A stretch of DNA of 64,000 nt, taken from assembly GCA_045637525.1 (NCBI GenBank), contig JAZTZP010000119.1, forward strand, positions 1 through 64,000. The letters run 5' to 3'. The notes beneath the pieces were generated by a model. The model was given only the letters and a program-made list of their open reading frames with translations, did not search any database and was not told the origin of the DNA. The stretch comes from JAZTZP01 sp045637525. Its GTDB lineage: Bacteria > Bacillota > Clostridia > UBA1381. The translations under genes were made by a program, and so were the position numbers. Within the stretch, counting starts at the first letter, position 1, and each line of letters starts with the position of its first letter. This document shows positions 1-8,251 of the stretch, piece by piece.

Positions 1-165
1 GGGGGACCGCTTGCGGTGGAGGGATTGTTCCTTAAATATGTTAATTTTCTTAGAAAACAATCCCTCAGTCGCTTTCAGCGACAGCTCCCTGGAGGTGAAT
101 TGACTTTCGTCAAGAGAAGCCACCCTGGGGTGTTACACAAGGGAGGCTTTAGCAAAGCGTACCGA
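1..165. repeat. Interspersed palindromic repeat (MITE-like), probably cut by the window start
   Basis: The stretch contains a 10-bp inverted pair, AGGGATTGTT near 20-30 and AACAATCCCT near 57-66, followed by small hairpins (CGCTTTCAGCG near 70-80) and CTCCCT / AGGGAG arms. No reading frame is present. Similar CCCTCAGTC...GACAGCTCCCT elements are familiar as dispersed non-coding repeats in gut Clostridia; that resemblance is from memory. The left end is open because the window begins inside or at the edge of it. Confidence 0.55.
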
Positions 166-182
166 ACGCAGACTGAAACGCG

Positions 183-250
183 CAGATAAACTATAATTTA
201 TCTGTCAGAAAAAAATGTCACCCCGAAAAACTTCGGGATGACATTTTTTT
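183..250 (-). terminator. Terminator of the ilvE-surface protein operon, with an extra small hairpin
   Basis: A 19-nt stem (209-227 with 232-250, loop AAAC) pairs an A-run arm with a T-run arm with one C-A mismatch, the classic form of a bidirectional intrinsic terminator. Its right arm overlaps the stop codon of the minus-strand SLH gene. A second hairpin, CAGATAAA/TTTATCTG at 183-204, lies just beyond. Confidence 0.8.
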
Positions 251-1289
251 AATTCTGTAAATAATCATAAAGCCTTATCACCGTAACTATTGCTTCCGTT
301 ACCGTAAAATTTGTTTCGGACAGGAACTTGTGGAATTCATCACCCATCATTATTCCGTGCTGCGTACACCATTTTACATAGAACTCCGCCCAAGCGGATA
401 TATCTTTTTTGTCGTTGTAGGTGAGCTCCTTATCTGTGTAAAGCGGTCCGAACTGTTCTGCCGTTTCCGCTATAATCTTCGCCGCCTCCTGACGTGTAAC
501 ATATGCGTCCGGCATAAACATATTATTCTCCTTACCGTTTATAATACCAAGCGTATGAAGTATATCAACGGCCGGATCTGCATCATCACAGTCTTTAAAA
601 TAATTCTTCTGATACACCGTCGTGCTGTCACGCATATAGTCAACTATACTTTTATAGTTTTTATGAACTGCCATCATGTTTCCGATCAGCACACAAAACT
701 CTTCACGTGTAATATTATCGTTGTAATGATTTGTCAGCGAATATGGAACAAGACCTTTTGACGCCGCATCGTTTATGTAGCTTACAGCCCATTCCTCGGA
801 CGGCTTTTTCAAAAAATCGTTTGTTTTGTTTATAAGAAATGCAAGCTCTGCCGAACGTGCCTCAGCACCATGATACAGGCTCTGAATTTCCGCCGCAAAC
901 GACTCATTACTTTTGGGTATATAACACACATAATTATCAGTTCCGTATGTACCAATCTGAACTCCGGAATTAAGATAATACGCTCTTGCTGAATCCTTTG
1001 TATCAAATACGAGCATAAGCCCTGAAAAAGGAGTCTTTACAATAGTTCTTGCAAGCTCCACGTTTTTCAGCTTAACATACAGCTCTTTCGCCTGTGCCGG
1101 AGTAAGATCCACGCCCTGCTCGTCATTAATACTTATTATATGCCCACCATTTATCTCAGCCTCCGATACTATATCAACCGCATCGGCAAACGACATAACC
1201 TCAGGAAGATTTTCCGAATTGTAATACGCCGAAGCACCGCCGGCGACACTCAGAAAAATCATCATAGCAATTATAAATATTTTTTTCAT
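249..1289 (-). CDS. Secreted SLH-domain protein
   Basis: Predicted exported protein of about 346 aa. The N-terminus is a signal peptide (MKK, a hydrophobic core, then a GASA-type cleavage region around residues 20-22). The middle (about 25-150) is unrecognised. The C-terminal half contains SLH-type motifs (WAVSYINDAASKGLVP, NITREEFCVLIGNMM, and later VTRQEAAKIIAETAE), which in this family bind secondary cell-wall polymer and hold the protein at the surface. I chose the ATG at 1289 because GGAG lies 6 nt upstream; a longer reading begins 4 codons earlier. It is the last gene of a minus-strand run after ilvE and the copper-amine-oxidase-N gene, and its stop lies in the terminator stem. No enzymatic motif is visible. 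Confidence 0.8.
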   Translation of the reverse strand: MKKIFIIAMMIFLSVAGGASAYYNSENLPEVMSFADAVDIVSEAEINGGHIISINDEQGVDLTPAQAKELYVKLKNVELARTIVKTPFSGLMLVFDTKDSARAYYLNSGVQIGTYGTDNYVCYIPKSNESFAAEIQSLYHGAEARSAELAFLINKTNDFLKKPSEEWAVSYINDAASKGLVPYSLTNHYNDNITREEFCVLIGNMMAVHKNYKSIVDYMRDSTTVYQKNYFKDCDDADPAVDILHTLGIINGKENNMFMPDAYVTRQEAAKIIAETAEQFGPLYTDKELTYNDKKDISAWAEFYVKWCTQHGIMMGDEFHKFLSETNFTVTEAIVTVIRLYDYLQN

Positions 1290-1331
1290 ATCAATCTCCA
1301 TAACCCGCTAAACACGGGTCATATTAATCAT

Positions 1332-2537
1332 TTATGCACTGTACGGCCAAAGCACAGCCTTTACTTCGTTTCCGAAAGTAACAAACACCTCAAACTTTGA
1401 CGGATCAATGCTGTCATATTCTATATCCTCAATAACCATAGTATTATGAGGAAGTAAGCTTGATTCAACTACTCCGTCAGCATGTATTGATCCTGAAATA
1501 TACTTGCCCTTTTCGTATTTTTCGGTATATTTTACATTATAGGTCATCTGATCATCAAATTCAGCTCTTACCTGCTTTTTCTCTATATTTTCAGGCTGTA
1601 AGCTGTATCTTTTTATCTCTGTACCCTCTATTGAATACAAGCTTGTGCAAATCATCGGACTTGTAAAGCATATGCCGTCTCTGTCAGAAATTATGTTTTC
1701 TATTCCGTCAAAGAAAAGCTTGTGAGTAAACGGAATAGAACCGTCGTCCGAGCCATTTGAACGAAGTGCAATAAGCTCTGTTCCATTGTATCTGAAGAAC
1801 CATGCATTTCTTGTGTCGTCCCCGTCTATTGCTACAATCTCACGAAGTCCGTCCTTTTCGCATCCGTCTATAAAACCGATAGATGTTACTCCACCGTTTT
1901 CAGCCGGAAGGAAGTTTGAATAGCTCACATCATTTATCATAAGAGAAGCCGGTGCCGCATCAGCCGGCGGTGTAAAGGAAACAACTTCAACGCTTCCATC
2001 ACCGTCAAGGTCTATCTGAAGGTCTGTGAACTTACCGTTTAACACCAACCCTGCCTCGTTTATATCACGAAATCCTGTCTGCCATTGTGCATTTGCTCTG
2101 TAAGCGTTGCCGTCAGTTGCTATAAGCACGCTGTTTCCGACAGAATTCCATGTAACACCGAAATCCATAGCCTCGGCTATGGCACGTACCGGAATAACTA
2201 TACGGTCATTTACAACCGCTGACGGAACATCAAGTGCCACCGGAGTACCGTTCTTGTATATATAAGGCTCGTTGAGCTTTATTATAACGGTATAATCATC
2301 CTTCTTTATTGTTGCAGTCTTGATTGAATCTGTCCAGTCAACTGTCGCACCTGCTTTTTCAAATACGGCTCTTATAGGAACCATTGTACGGTCATTTAAA
2401 ATAACCGGAGCCTGGTCGCTCTCTACAAGCACATTATCCACATATATGGATATATCGGCCGCCTGAGTACTCACCCCAAAAGCCGCACAAAGTGCCAGAA
2501 CGCTCAAACCTGAAGTAATAATTTTATTTAATTTCAT
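1332..2537 (-). CDS. Secreted protein with copper amine oxidase N-terminal (stalk) domain
   Basis: 401 aa with a clear signal peptide (MKLNKIITSGLSVLALCAAF, cleavage near STQA). Residues about 30-145 match the copper amine oxidase N-terminal domain as found repeated in Clostridia: two copies of a V(L/V)NDR(T/I)(M/V)(V/I)P(I/V)RA motif spaced about 70 residues apart. Despite its name this domain is usually a surface or stalk module, not an oxidase. The C-terminal part (about 160-401) contains an acidic DLDGDGSVE stretch like an EF-hand or FG-GAP calcium loop and is otherwise unrecognised. The ribosome site GAGGAG is well placed. It follows ilvE by 17 bp and precedes the SLH gene by 42 bp. Confidence 0.8.
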   Translation of the reverse strand: MKLNKIITSGLSVLALCAAFGVSTQAADISIYVDNVLVESDQAPVILNDRTMVPIRAVFEKAGATVDWTDSIKTATIKKDDYTVIIKLNEPYIYKNGTPVALDVPSAVVNDRIVIPVRAIAEAMDFGVTWNSVGNSVLIATDGNAYRANAQWQTGFRDINEAGLVLNGKFTDLQIDLDGDGSVEVVSFTPPADAAPASLMINDVSYSNFLPAENGGVTSIGFIDGCEKDGLREIVAIDGDDTRNAWFFRYNGTELIALRSNGSDDGSIPFTHKLFFDGIENIISDRDGICFTSPMICTSLYSIEGTEIKRYSLQPENIEKKQVRAEFDDQMTYNVKYTEKYEKGKYISGSIHADGVVESSLLPHNTMVIEDIEYDSIDPSKFEVFVTFGNEVKAVLWPYSA

Positions 2538-2554
2538 ATCTTTCTCTCCTCAAG

Positions 2555-3619
2555 TTATATTTTTATCGTCCAGCCGAAGGTATCTTCTATCTTACCCCAC
2601 TGTATACCTGTAAGCGTATCATAAAGCATCTGTGAAACCTCACCGATTTCGCCGTTATTTACCGGCATTACAAGGTCGCCGTATTTGAGCTCACCAATCG
2701 GTGAAATAACAGCCGCCGTACCTGTTCCCCATGCTTCTTCAAGCTTGCCAGCGTGATATGCCTCAACAAGCTCATCTATTGAAAATCTGCGTTCGCTTAC
2801 CTTATATCCCTTAGCCTTTAAAAGCTCAATTATAGACATTCTCGTAATACCGCCGAGAATTGAGCCTGCAAGTTCCGGCGTTATAATCTCGCCGTCAACC
2901 TTGAAGAATACGTTCATTGAACCTACTTCTTCTATATACTTTCTTTCTACACCATCAAGCCAGAGAGTCTGGATATATCCCTGCTTTGCAGCCTCCTCCT
3001 GACCTTTAAGAGAAATTGCGTAGTTAGCGCCCGCCTTTGTAAATCCTGTACCACCGACAACAGCACGTACATACTGCTGTTCAACGAAAATCTTTACCGG
3101 TGCAATACCCTGCGGATAATAAGCTCCTACCGGTGAAAGGATAATTGCAAATATAAGGTGCTCAGCCGGATGAACCCCAACGTGTGCATCAACTGCAAAT
3201 ATGTAAGGGCGGATATATAAAGACGTACCATCAGCTTCAGGAACCCAATCCTTGTCTACCTCAACAAGCGTCTTTATTGCCTCAATTGCAAACTCTTCAT
3301 CTATTTTCGGAATACAAAGACGTTCACATGAAACGTTCATTCTCGCCATGTTCTTTTCCGGACGGAAAAGCTGAATTTCGCCGGTTTCTGTACGGTATGC
3401 CTTTAATCCCTCGAAAATTTCCTGTGCATAGTGAAAAACCATCGCAGCCGGGTCAAGCTCAAACGGTGCATATGGTACTATACGCGGATTGTGCCAGCCC
3501 TCGCCCTCATCATAGTTCATTATAAACATATGATCTGTGTAATACTTACCGAAGCCTAATTTTGACTGATCTTCAGGCTTAGCTTTCGGCGATGTCGTTC
3601 TCTCAATTGTAATTTTCAT
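2555..3619 (-). CDS. ilvE: Branched-chain amino acid aminotransferase
   Basis: PLP-dependent transaminase interconverting Leu/Ile/Val and their 2-oxo acids with glutamate/2-oxoglutarate. About 354 aa, matching the longer (eukaryote-like) BCAT subgroup. Visible signatures are EIFEGLKAYR near 68, the PLP-lysine segment GGTGFTKAGANYA (Lys about 195) and the phosphate-binding end GTGTAAVISPIG near 300. Two in-frame ATGs are possible; the one at 3619 has AGAAAGG 11 nt upstream, the one at 3628 only 2 nt, so I prefer 3619. It has its own promoter at 3708-3736. The downstream surface-protein genes follow closely and are probably co-transcribed, an odd pairing for an amino-acid enzyme. Confidence 0.95.
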   Translation of the reverse strand: MKITIERTTSPKAKPEDQSKLGFGKYYTDHMFIMNYDEGEGWHNPRIVPYAPFELDPAAMVFHYAQEIFEGLKAYRTETGEIQLFRPEKNMARMNVSCERLCIPKIDEEFAIEAIKTLVEVDKDWVPEADGTSLYIRPYIFAVDAHVGVHPAEHLIFAIILSPVGAYYPQGIAPVKIFVEQQYVRAVVGGTGFTKAGANYAISLKGQEEAAKQGYIQTLWLDGVERKYIEEVGSMNVFFKVDGEIITPELAGSILGGITRMSIIELLKAKGYKVSERRFSIDELVEAYHAGKLEEAWGTGTAAVISPIGELKYGDLVMPVNNGEIGEVSQMLYDTLTGIQWGKIEDTFGWTIKI

Positions 3620-3707
3620 TAAAATCATAACCTTTCTGTTTGTAATTCAGGCACCTGCCTGTTTAATATATTTATAGGTAATTATTAATACTTTTATCTA
3701 CTATTAT

Positions 3708-3736
3708 ATTTTAATACAAAAATCGTATTTTGTAAA
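3708..3736 (-). promoter_or_regulatory. Sigma-A promoter of ilvE
   Basis: Reading the minus strand, TTTACA (-35, 3731-3736), a 17-bp spacer, then TAAAAT (-10, 3708-3713). The spacer includes an inverted pair TACAAAA/TTTTGTA that could be a repressor site. No T-box or leader peptide is evident in the roughly 90-nt leader. Confidence 0.6.
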
Positions 3737-3766
3737 TACCTATATTAAAATTTTTTTAAAATTTTT

Positions 3767-4579
3767 TCAAAAAAGTGAGTTAATATAGTATATTTCTCCA
3801 TTATCTGTAATAATTCGCCATACAGCTTCCAGATTTACGCTTTTACTGTTCTGCCTGTCAGTTTTAAGACAATACCCCTGTGTTACGCTTACGATACGTT
3901 TGCCGTAATTTCTTCTGTCGGAAGAGAATTTCATAAGCGCATGTGCAGCGGATTTGGGAAGCTCTTTCTTTCCGTTCTTCTGTATCCTGCTGAACCACAA
4001 ACCTGTAACAGACGATACCCCCTCGTTTGATACACCGAAAAGCAGTGAATTGTCAAAAACAGGAAAATCATCGAAAGTTCTTGTTACTATAACGCTCATC
4101 CTGTTATTTCCGCTTTCGTATATGTCTATTAAAATATCGCCCTGTTCGGGAAGATATTTCCCGAATATATCACGAATTTTCCTTACAACGCTTCCGGAAT
4201 GCACGTTTTTAAAATCTTCATAAAAAGCCGGCGGATTACATTTAATAAGAATCTGGGGATTAAATTTTATAAGTACATTTTCCGTATAGCATTCTCCGCC
4301 GCGTTCCGTATACCCGTCCGGAAGAAGTATATCCGCAATATCCTTAGGCTTTGAAAAATCACTTTCCGCAACCGCCGGGCTCATCGCCATTGTACTCCGC
4401 GGTATCACTTCACGATCAATTAAAACACCTCTTTGCCTGAGTATTTCAAGCAAATCGTCAACCTCATCCTCAGTAAGCCGGACAACGTTTTCGGGATAAT
4501 AAACCGAAGCAGCTGCCCCCGCAGTTAAAATAGCTATAAGCAGTACAAGAAAAATTATCTTTAAATTAAAATGCTTCAT
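3767..4579 (-). CDS. YycI-like membrane protein of the WalRK operon
   Basis: 270 aa with one N-terminal membrane anchor (about 5-28, signal-anchor type without an obvious cleavage site) and an extracytoplasmic remainder. The core segment (about 85-135: ADILLPDGYTERGGECYTEN followed by a repeat of ILIKCNPP type) and the C-terminal IYYINSLF resemble YycI-family regulators. In Bacillus these contact the WalK sensor through membrane helices and lower its activity. The position directly after walK (20 bp) supports this. No YycH-like partner is present. GGAG 7 nt before the ATG fixes the start. I rate the family call moderate because sequence conservation in YycI is low. Confidence 0.6.
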   Translation of the reverse strand: MKHFNLKIIFLVLLIAILTAGAAASVYYPENVVRLTEDEVDDLLEILRQRGVLIDREVIPRSTMAMSPAVAESDFSKPKDIADILLPDGYTERGGECYTENVLIKFNPQILIKCNPPAFYEDFKNVHSGSVVRKIRDIFGKYLPEQGDILIDIYESGNNRMSVIVTRTFDDFPVFDNSLLFGVSNEGVSSVTGLWFSRIQKNGKKELPKSAAHALMKFSSDRRNYGKRIVSVTQGYCLKTDRQNSKSVNLEAVWRIITDNGEIYYINSLF

Positions 4580-4598
4580 TTTTAATCTCCAATAGATG

Positions 4599-6404
4599 TT
4601 AGTTTTCCAAAGGAATGGTTATTATAACCTCCGTACCTTTTTTATACTCGCTGGATATTATTATTCTGCCGCCAAATGCTGTTTCGATAGTTTGTTTTGC
4701 TATCGCAAGGCCCAGACCGGTTCCGCCGGTTTCTCTTGAGCGAGCCTTGTCCACACGGTAAAATCTGTCGAAAATATGCGGAAGGTTTTCTTCCGGTATA
4801 CCTATACCATTATCTGCAACCTTTATACAAATATCATTATACACCTTTGAAGAATATACATTTACCTTTCCGCCCGTCTGAGTATATTTTAACGCATTTC
4901 CTATTATATTCACGAGCACACGCTCAAGCCCGTCCTTATCACCCATTATAACAGGCACTTCATTCATAGGACTGTAAATAAGCGTCTGATCCTTCTTCTT
5001 CGCCGTAAGCATAAGCTTGTCGGTTACCGATTCAATCATCTTTCTTACGTCTATCTGTTCGGGCTGCTTATATGTCGTATTCTTTGAATCAAGCTGGGAT
5101 AATGTAAGCAAATCACTTATAATACGCACCATTCTGTCTGCCTCAGAGCTTATAACGTTCAAAAATTTTAACGTAAGCTCATGATCAGCCTCTGAAACAT
5201 CCATAAGCGTTTCGGAATAAGACTTTATTGTCGTAAGCGGGGTACGAAGCTCATGTGATACATCCGCAACAAAATTACGGCGTGCTCTCTCAAGTCGCTC
5301 CTGATCGGTTATATCACGAAGAACAACAACTATTCCGCCTATTTTTTCCTCAATGCTAAACGTGGTAAAGGTCATTTTAATAACCTTTTCCTTACCTGTC
5401 TCAACCTGACGCTCCATTATCTCGTCATCACGCTTAATATAAAGCAGGTCTCCCATGGATATACCTGCCTTTAACTCTTTAAAAAGCGTATCAAAATTTG
5501 CATCGTCCAGATAATTTCTGTTAAGTATCCGCTGTGCCTCGTGATTTATATGAATAAGCCGTCCCTGCAAATTAAATGCCAATATTCCGTCCGTCATGTT
5601 CTGCAATATAGTTTCAAGCTTATTCTGCTCTTTTTTGGCTTCTTCGTTTGCAGATTTCAAAGTGCCTGCCATGTTGGCTATGGTCGCTGAAAGCTCTTTA
5701 AGTTCGGTTTCATTTCCTATCGTTCTTATGATACTCATATCCCCGTCAGTAAGCTTTTTAGCCTGTCTGTTAAGCCTTTTTATAGGCTCTGCCGTCATAT
5801 ACGACAGGTACATTCCCACAAAAAATGCACAGAAAACCCCCAAAACCAGAAAAATTATTCCTGCTTTGAATGAATCGGATAAGCTCTTTAAAACATATTC
5901 ATTTGAATCTTTTACATATACTATAAGCGTTTTCCCGTCCGGCGCACTAACCGGAGCCGCATAATCTGAATATCCTCGCATAACAGAGCTGTTAAGAGTT
6001 TCCTCACCCTTAACTGCCTTCACTACTGCCGGCGTTATTTCAAAGCTGTTCCATACCCCGGCATCGGAACTGTAAACCGGTTCTCCGTCACTGTTAAGCA
6101 CACTCAGCGAACGCTCCGTACCAAGCTCTAAACCCGTCGAAAACTCTAAAAAATAATCGTAAATAACTTTCGCATAATCCGGCGAAACGCTATTCTCATC
6201 GCCGGAGCTTACACCGCTCCCGTTCAAAGCCGAAGTTGCATCATTAAAAGAGCTTTCGTTAAAAACCGTTCGGATGCTTTTGTCAAACATACGCCGACTC
6301 CCCGAAACGGTAACTATCGTCTGTGCAAATACTGTCAGTGCGAATACTGCGGCAAAACACATTGTAAACAAAAGTGCCGTTTTGTATCTTAAACTTTTAA
6401 ACAT
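4599..6404 (-). CDS. walK: WalK-type sensor histidine kinase
   Basis: Membrane kinase of the essential cell-wall homeostasis system. About 601 aa from the ATG at 6404: TM1 (about 8-30), an extracytoplasmic domain of about 140 residues, TM2 (about 180-203), HAMP (about 204-255), PAS (about 265-365, DGILAFNLQGRLIHINHEA), HisKA with the phospho-His box FVADVSHELRTPLTTI (about 378-393), and an HATPase domain with NALKYT, DNGIGIP and GTGLGLAI. This order is that of WalK/VicK. The frame stays open upstream to a TTG at 6473; AAAGGAG lies 15 nt before the chosen ATG, longer than ideal, so the start is uncertain. It follows walR by about 130 bp, which contains an inverted repeat (TTTGTTCCG/CGGAACAAA). 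Confidence 0.88.
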   Translation of the reverse strand: MFKSLRYKTALLFTMCFAAVFALTVFAQTIVTVSGSRRMFDKSIRTVFNESSFNDATSALNGSGVSSGDENSVSPDYAKVIYDYFLEFSTGLELGTERSLSVLNSDGEPVYSSDAGVWNSFEITPAVVKAVKGEETLNSSVMRGYSDYAAPVSAPDGKTLIVYVKDSNEYVLKSLSDSFKAGIIFLVLGVFCAFFVGMYLSYMTAEPIKRLNRQAKKLTDGDMSIIRTIGNETELKELSATIANMAGTLKSANEEAKKEQNKLETILQNMTDGILAFNLQGRLIHINHEAQRILNRNYLDDANFDTLFKELKAGISMGDLLYIKRDDEIMERQVETGKEKVIKMTFTTFSIEEKIGGIVVVLRDITDQERLERARRNFVADVSHELRTPLTTIKSYSETLMDVSEADHELTLKFLNVISSEADRMVRIISDLLTLSQLDSKNTTYKQPEQIDVRKMIESVTDKLMLTAKKKDQTLIYSPMNEVPVIMGDKDGLERVLVNIIGNALKYTQTGGKVNVYSSKVYNDICIKVADNGIGIPEENLPHIFDRFYRVDKARSRETGGTGLGLAIAKQTIETAFGGRIIISSEYKKGTEVIITIPLEN

Positions 6405-6536
6405 ATTTATAGCCGTTAACTCCTTTACAAAATCTGTCCGGATAAAATTCCCCGAACAGTTTGTTCCGGACAAGAATACGGCGTAATCCCCGTCATTCCC
6501 GTACGGAACAAAATGTCATGAGCTTTTATATTATAC

Positions 6537-7223
6537 TTATTTGTTACTGAAATAATAGCCGATTCCGCGCTTTGTTATAATTCGTTTCGGCGAACTCGGA
6601 TCATCCTCTATTTTTTCTCTTAAACGTCTTATTGTAACGTCTACTGTACGTACATCACCGTAGTATTCATAGCCCCATACATTTTCAAGAAGCTTTTCAC
6701 GTGAAAAGATTTTTTCCGGCTGTGTTGCCAGAAACTTAAGGAGCTCAAATTCACGAAGTGTTATGTCAAGCACCTCTGAATTTTTAAGTACTTCATATCT
6801 TTCAGAATTTATTGTAAGGTCTCCAAGTGAAATGAGATTTTGTACATCTTCATCATCCGCCTGACTTCTTCTTAAGTTTGCCTTTACTCTTGCAGTAAGC
6901 TCACGCATAGAAAACGGCTTTGTCATATAATCGTCTGCGCCAAGCTCAAGACCCAAAACCTTGTCTATTTCTTCTTCACGTGCCGTAAGCATGATTATAG
7001 GCACATTAGACCTCTCACGTATCTTCCGGCAAACCTCAAAGCCCTCCATTTCCGGCAACATCACATCTAAAAGCACCAGATCCGGAGCAGTAGTAAGTGC
7101 CAGCTCAAGGCCTGTTACGCCATCGCCGGCTTCCATTGTTATATATCCGTCTTTTTCCAGGTTGAATTTTAATATTTCAACAATGGGTTGTTCATCTTCA
7201 ATAATCAAAATTTTCTTATCCAA
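6537..7223 (-). CDS. walR: WalR-type response regulator
   Basis: 228-aa OmpR/PhoB-class DNA-binding regulator. The receiver domain (1-120) has the acidic pair ED at 9-10 and the phosphoacceptor Asp53 in LVLLDVMLPEMEGF, plus Lys in MTKPFSMREL. The winged-helix effector domain (about 130-228) ends with the VDVTIRRLREKIEDDP...RGIGYYF signature. The start codon is TTG at 7223 with AAAGGAA 9 nt upstream. It leads the walR-walK-yycI-like operon. The promoter at 7322-7350 carries a WalR-like box, suggesting autoregulation. WalR targets in other Firmicutes are peptidoglycan hydrolases; none is next to it here. Confidence 0.9.
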   Translation of the reverse strand: MDKKILIIEDEQPIVEILKFNLEKDGYITMEAGDGVTGLELALTTAPDLVLLDVMLPEMEGFEVCRKIRERSNVPIIMLTAREEEIDKVLGLELGADDYMTKPFSMRELTARVKANLRRSQADDEDVQNLISLGDLTINSERYEVLKNSEVLDITLREFELLKFLATQPEKIFSREKLLENVWGYEYYGDVRTVDVTIRRLREKIEDDPSSPKRIITKRGIGYYFSNK

Positions 7224-7305
7224 CTGTTATCGTTCCTTTCATATACTATAATTTTTGTCGCTCGGGCGACACATATATGTCCGATTATGTAATTCAACAA
7301 ATTAC

Positions 7306-7322
7306 ATTACACCTACATTACA
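7306..7322 (-). promoter_or_regulatory. Candidate WalR box
   Basis: On the minus strand the sequence reads TGTAAT-GTAGG-TGTAAT, an exact fit to the WalR consensus TGT(A/T)A(A/T/C)-N5-TGT(A/T)A(A/T/C) known from Bacillus and Staphylococcus. It abuts the -10 of the walR promoter on its downstream side, a position expected to repress. Confidence 0.6.
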
Positions 7323-7350
7323 TTATATCAAAAATTTTACAAAATTACAA
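7322..7350 (-). promoter_or_regulatory. Sigma-A promoter of walR
   Basis: TTGTAA (7345-7350), 17-bp spacer, TATAAT (7322-7327) on the minus strand. The surrounding 7224-7521 gap is very AT-rich. Besides this promoter it holds only a small GTCGC/GCGAC hairpin (7257-7270) in the walR leader; I see no further gene in it. Confidence 0.7.
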
Positions 7351-7521
7351 GTGAATTTTACAAAAACATTAAATTTTTAGCACTTTTTTTGCCCGTCATA
7401 ATATTTAAACCCATTTTATATGCGTTTTTCATGCATTTTCAACAAAAAATATAGGTTTTTGTTCTTTGATTATAGTTTAAAAATTAATTCATTCAAAAAC
7501 GTAATCTTTTTTATTTGTGTA

Positions 7522-7550
7522 TTGATTTTTTCCAAATCTTATGCTATAAT
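7522..7550 (+). promoter_or_regulatory. Sigma-A promoter of the PRTase-like gene
   Basis: TTGATT (7522-7527), 17-bp spacer, TATAAT (7545-7550) preceded by TGC (extended -10). It lies downstream of an upstream in-frame ATG at 7515, which therefore cannot be the real start of the gene it drives. Confidence 0.85.
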
Positions 7551-7577
7551 AAAATAAAAAGGCAAGGAGGAATCTAT

Positions 7578-8225
7578 ATGTCAGATTTAAATACTTTCAA
7601 ACATGCAACCAAGCGTAACAATTTGTTTTTGCGTGTCGCGAAGGGACATTTTGCTACAAGTAACCGCCACAGTAACTATTATATAGACGTTGTGGCACAA
7701 AAAGCACGTGTATCCGAAGCACAGGCTGTTGCGGAAGAACTCAGCTCATACTTTTATCATTCCACAATCGTGGATACAGTTCTTTGTCTCGACGGCACCG
7801 AAGTTATAGGAACTTGTCTGGCAAACCAGCTTACTAAAGCGGACTTTGTCAGCATGAACGCACATAAATCAATTTATGTGGTAACTCCCGAAACAACAAA
7901 CACAAGTCAGCTTTTATTCAGAGACAATATCATTCCGATGATTAAGGATAAGCATGTCATGATACTTGCCGTATCATACTCATCCGGTAAAACAGTAGAA
8001 GCAGCGGTTGACGCAGTACAGTATTACGGCGGAAATGTAACCGGCATCGCGGCAATATTCTCCACTGTCGAAAAAAGCGAACACAATATACCTGTTTATT
8101 CATGCTTTAACCCTGAGTTTTTAACCGATTATCAAAGCTATCCGGCTCATGACTGTCCTATGTGCAAAGCAGGACACAAGATTGACGCACTTATCAACTC
8201 ACACGGATATTCTTTACTTAAATAA
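7578..8225 (+). CDS. Orotate phosphoribosyltransferase-like protein, PRPP loop acids missing
   Basis: 215 aa, type I PRTase fold by pattern. Start ATG 7578 with AAGGAGG 7 nt upstream. The residues where a PRTase carries its two acidic PRPP-binding residues read HVMILAVSYSSGKTVEAA (about 135-152); the following SSGKT resembles the TGG(T/S) loop but the two Asp/Glu are absent. A C-terminal HDCPMCKAGHKID segment has a CPxC pair typical of OPRT-like proteins in Clostridia. Binding of a nucleotide or PRPP-like ligand is plausible; catalysis as a normal PyrE is doubtful. It heads an operon with the FliB-like gene (26-bp gap) and the dead yitT. Confidence 0.65.
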   Translation: MSDLNTFKHATKRNNLFLRVAKGHFATSNRHSNYYIDVVAQKARVSEAQAVAEELSSYFYHSTIVDTVLCLDGTEVIGTCLANQLTKADFVSMNAHKSIYVVTPETTNTSQLLFRDNIIPMIKDKHVMILAVSYSSGKTVEAAVDAVQYYGGNVTGIAAIFSTVEKSEHNIPVYSCFNPEFLTDYQSYPAHDCPMCKAGHKIDALINSHGYSLLK

Positions 8226-8251
8226 CATAAAATTGCAAAGGTGGCTTTATT

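Noticed and set aside
3629..3766. T-box leader before ilvE
   Set aside because: The leader is about 90 nt, AT-rich, has no T-box core (TGGNACC) and no terminator/antiterminator pair.
7515..7577. Longer N-terminus of the PRTase-like protein from ATG 7515
   Set aside because: That ATG lies upstream of the promoter -35/-10 and has no ribosome site; ATG 7578 follows AAGGAGG.
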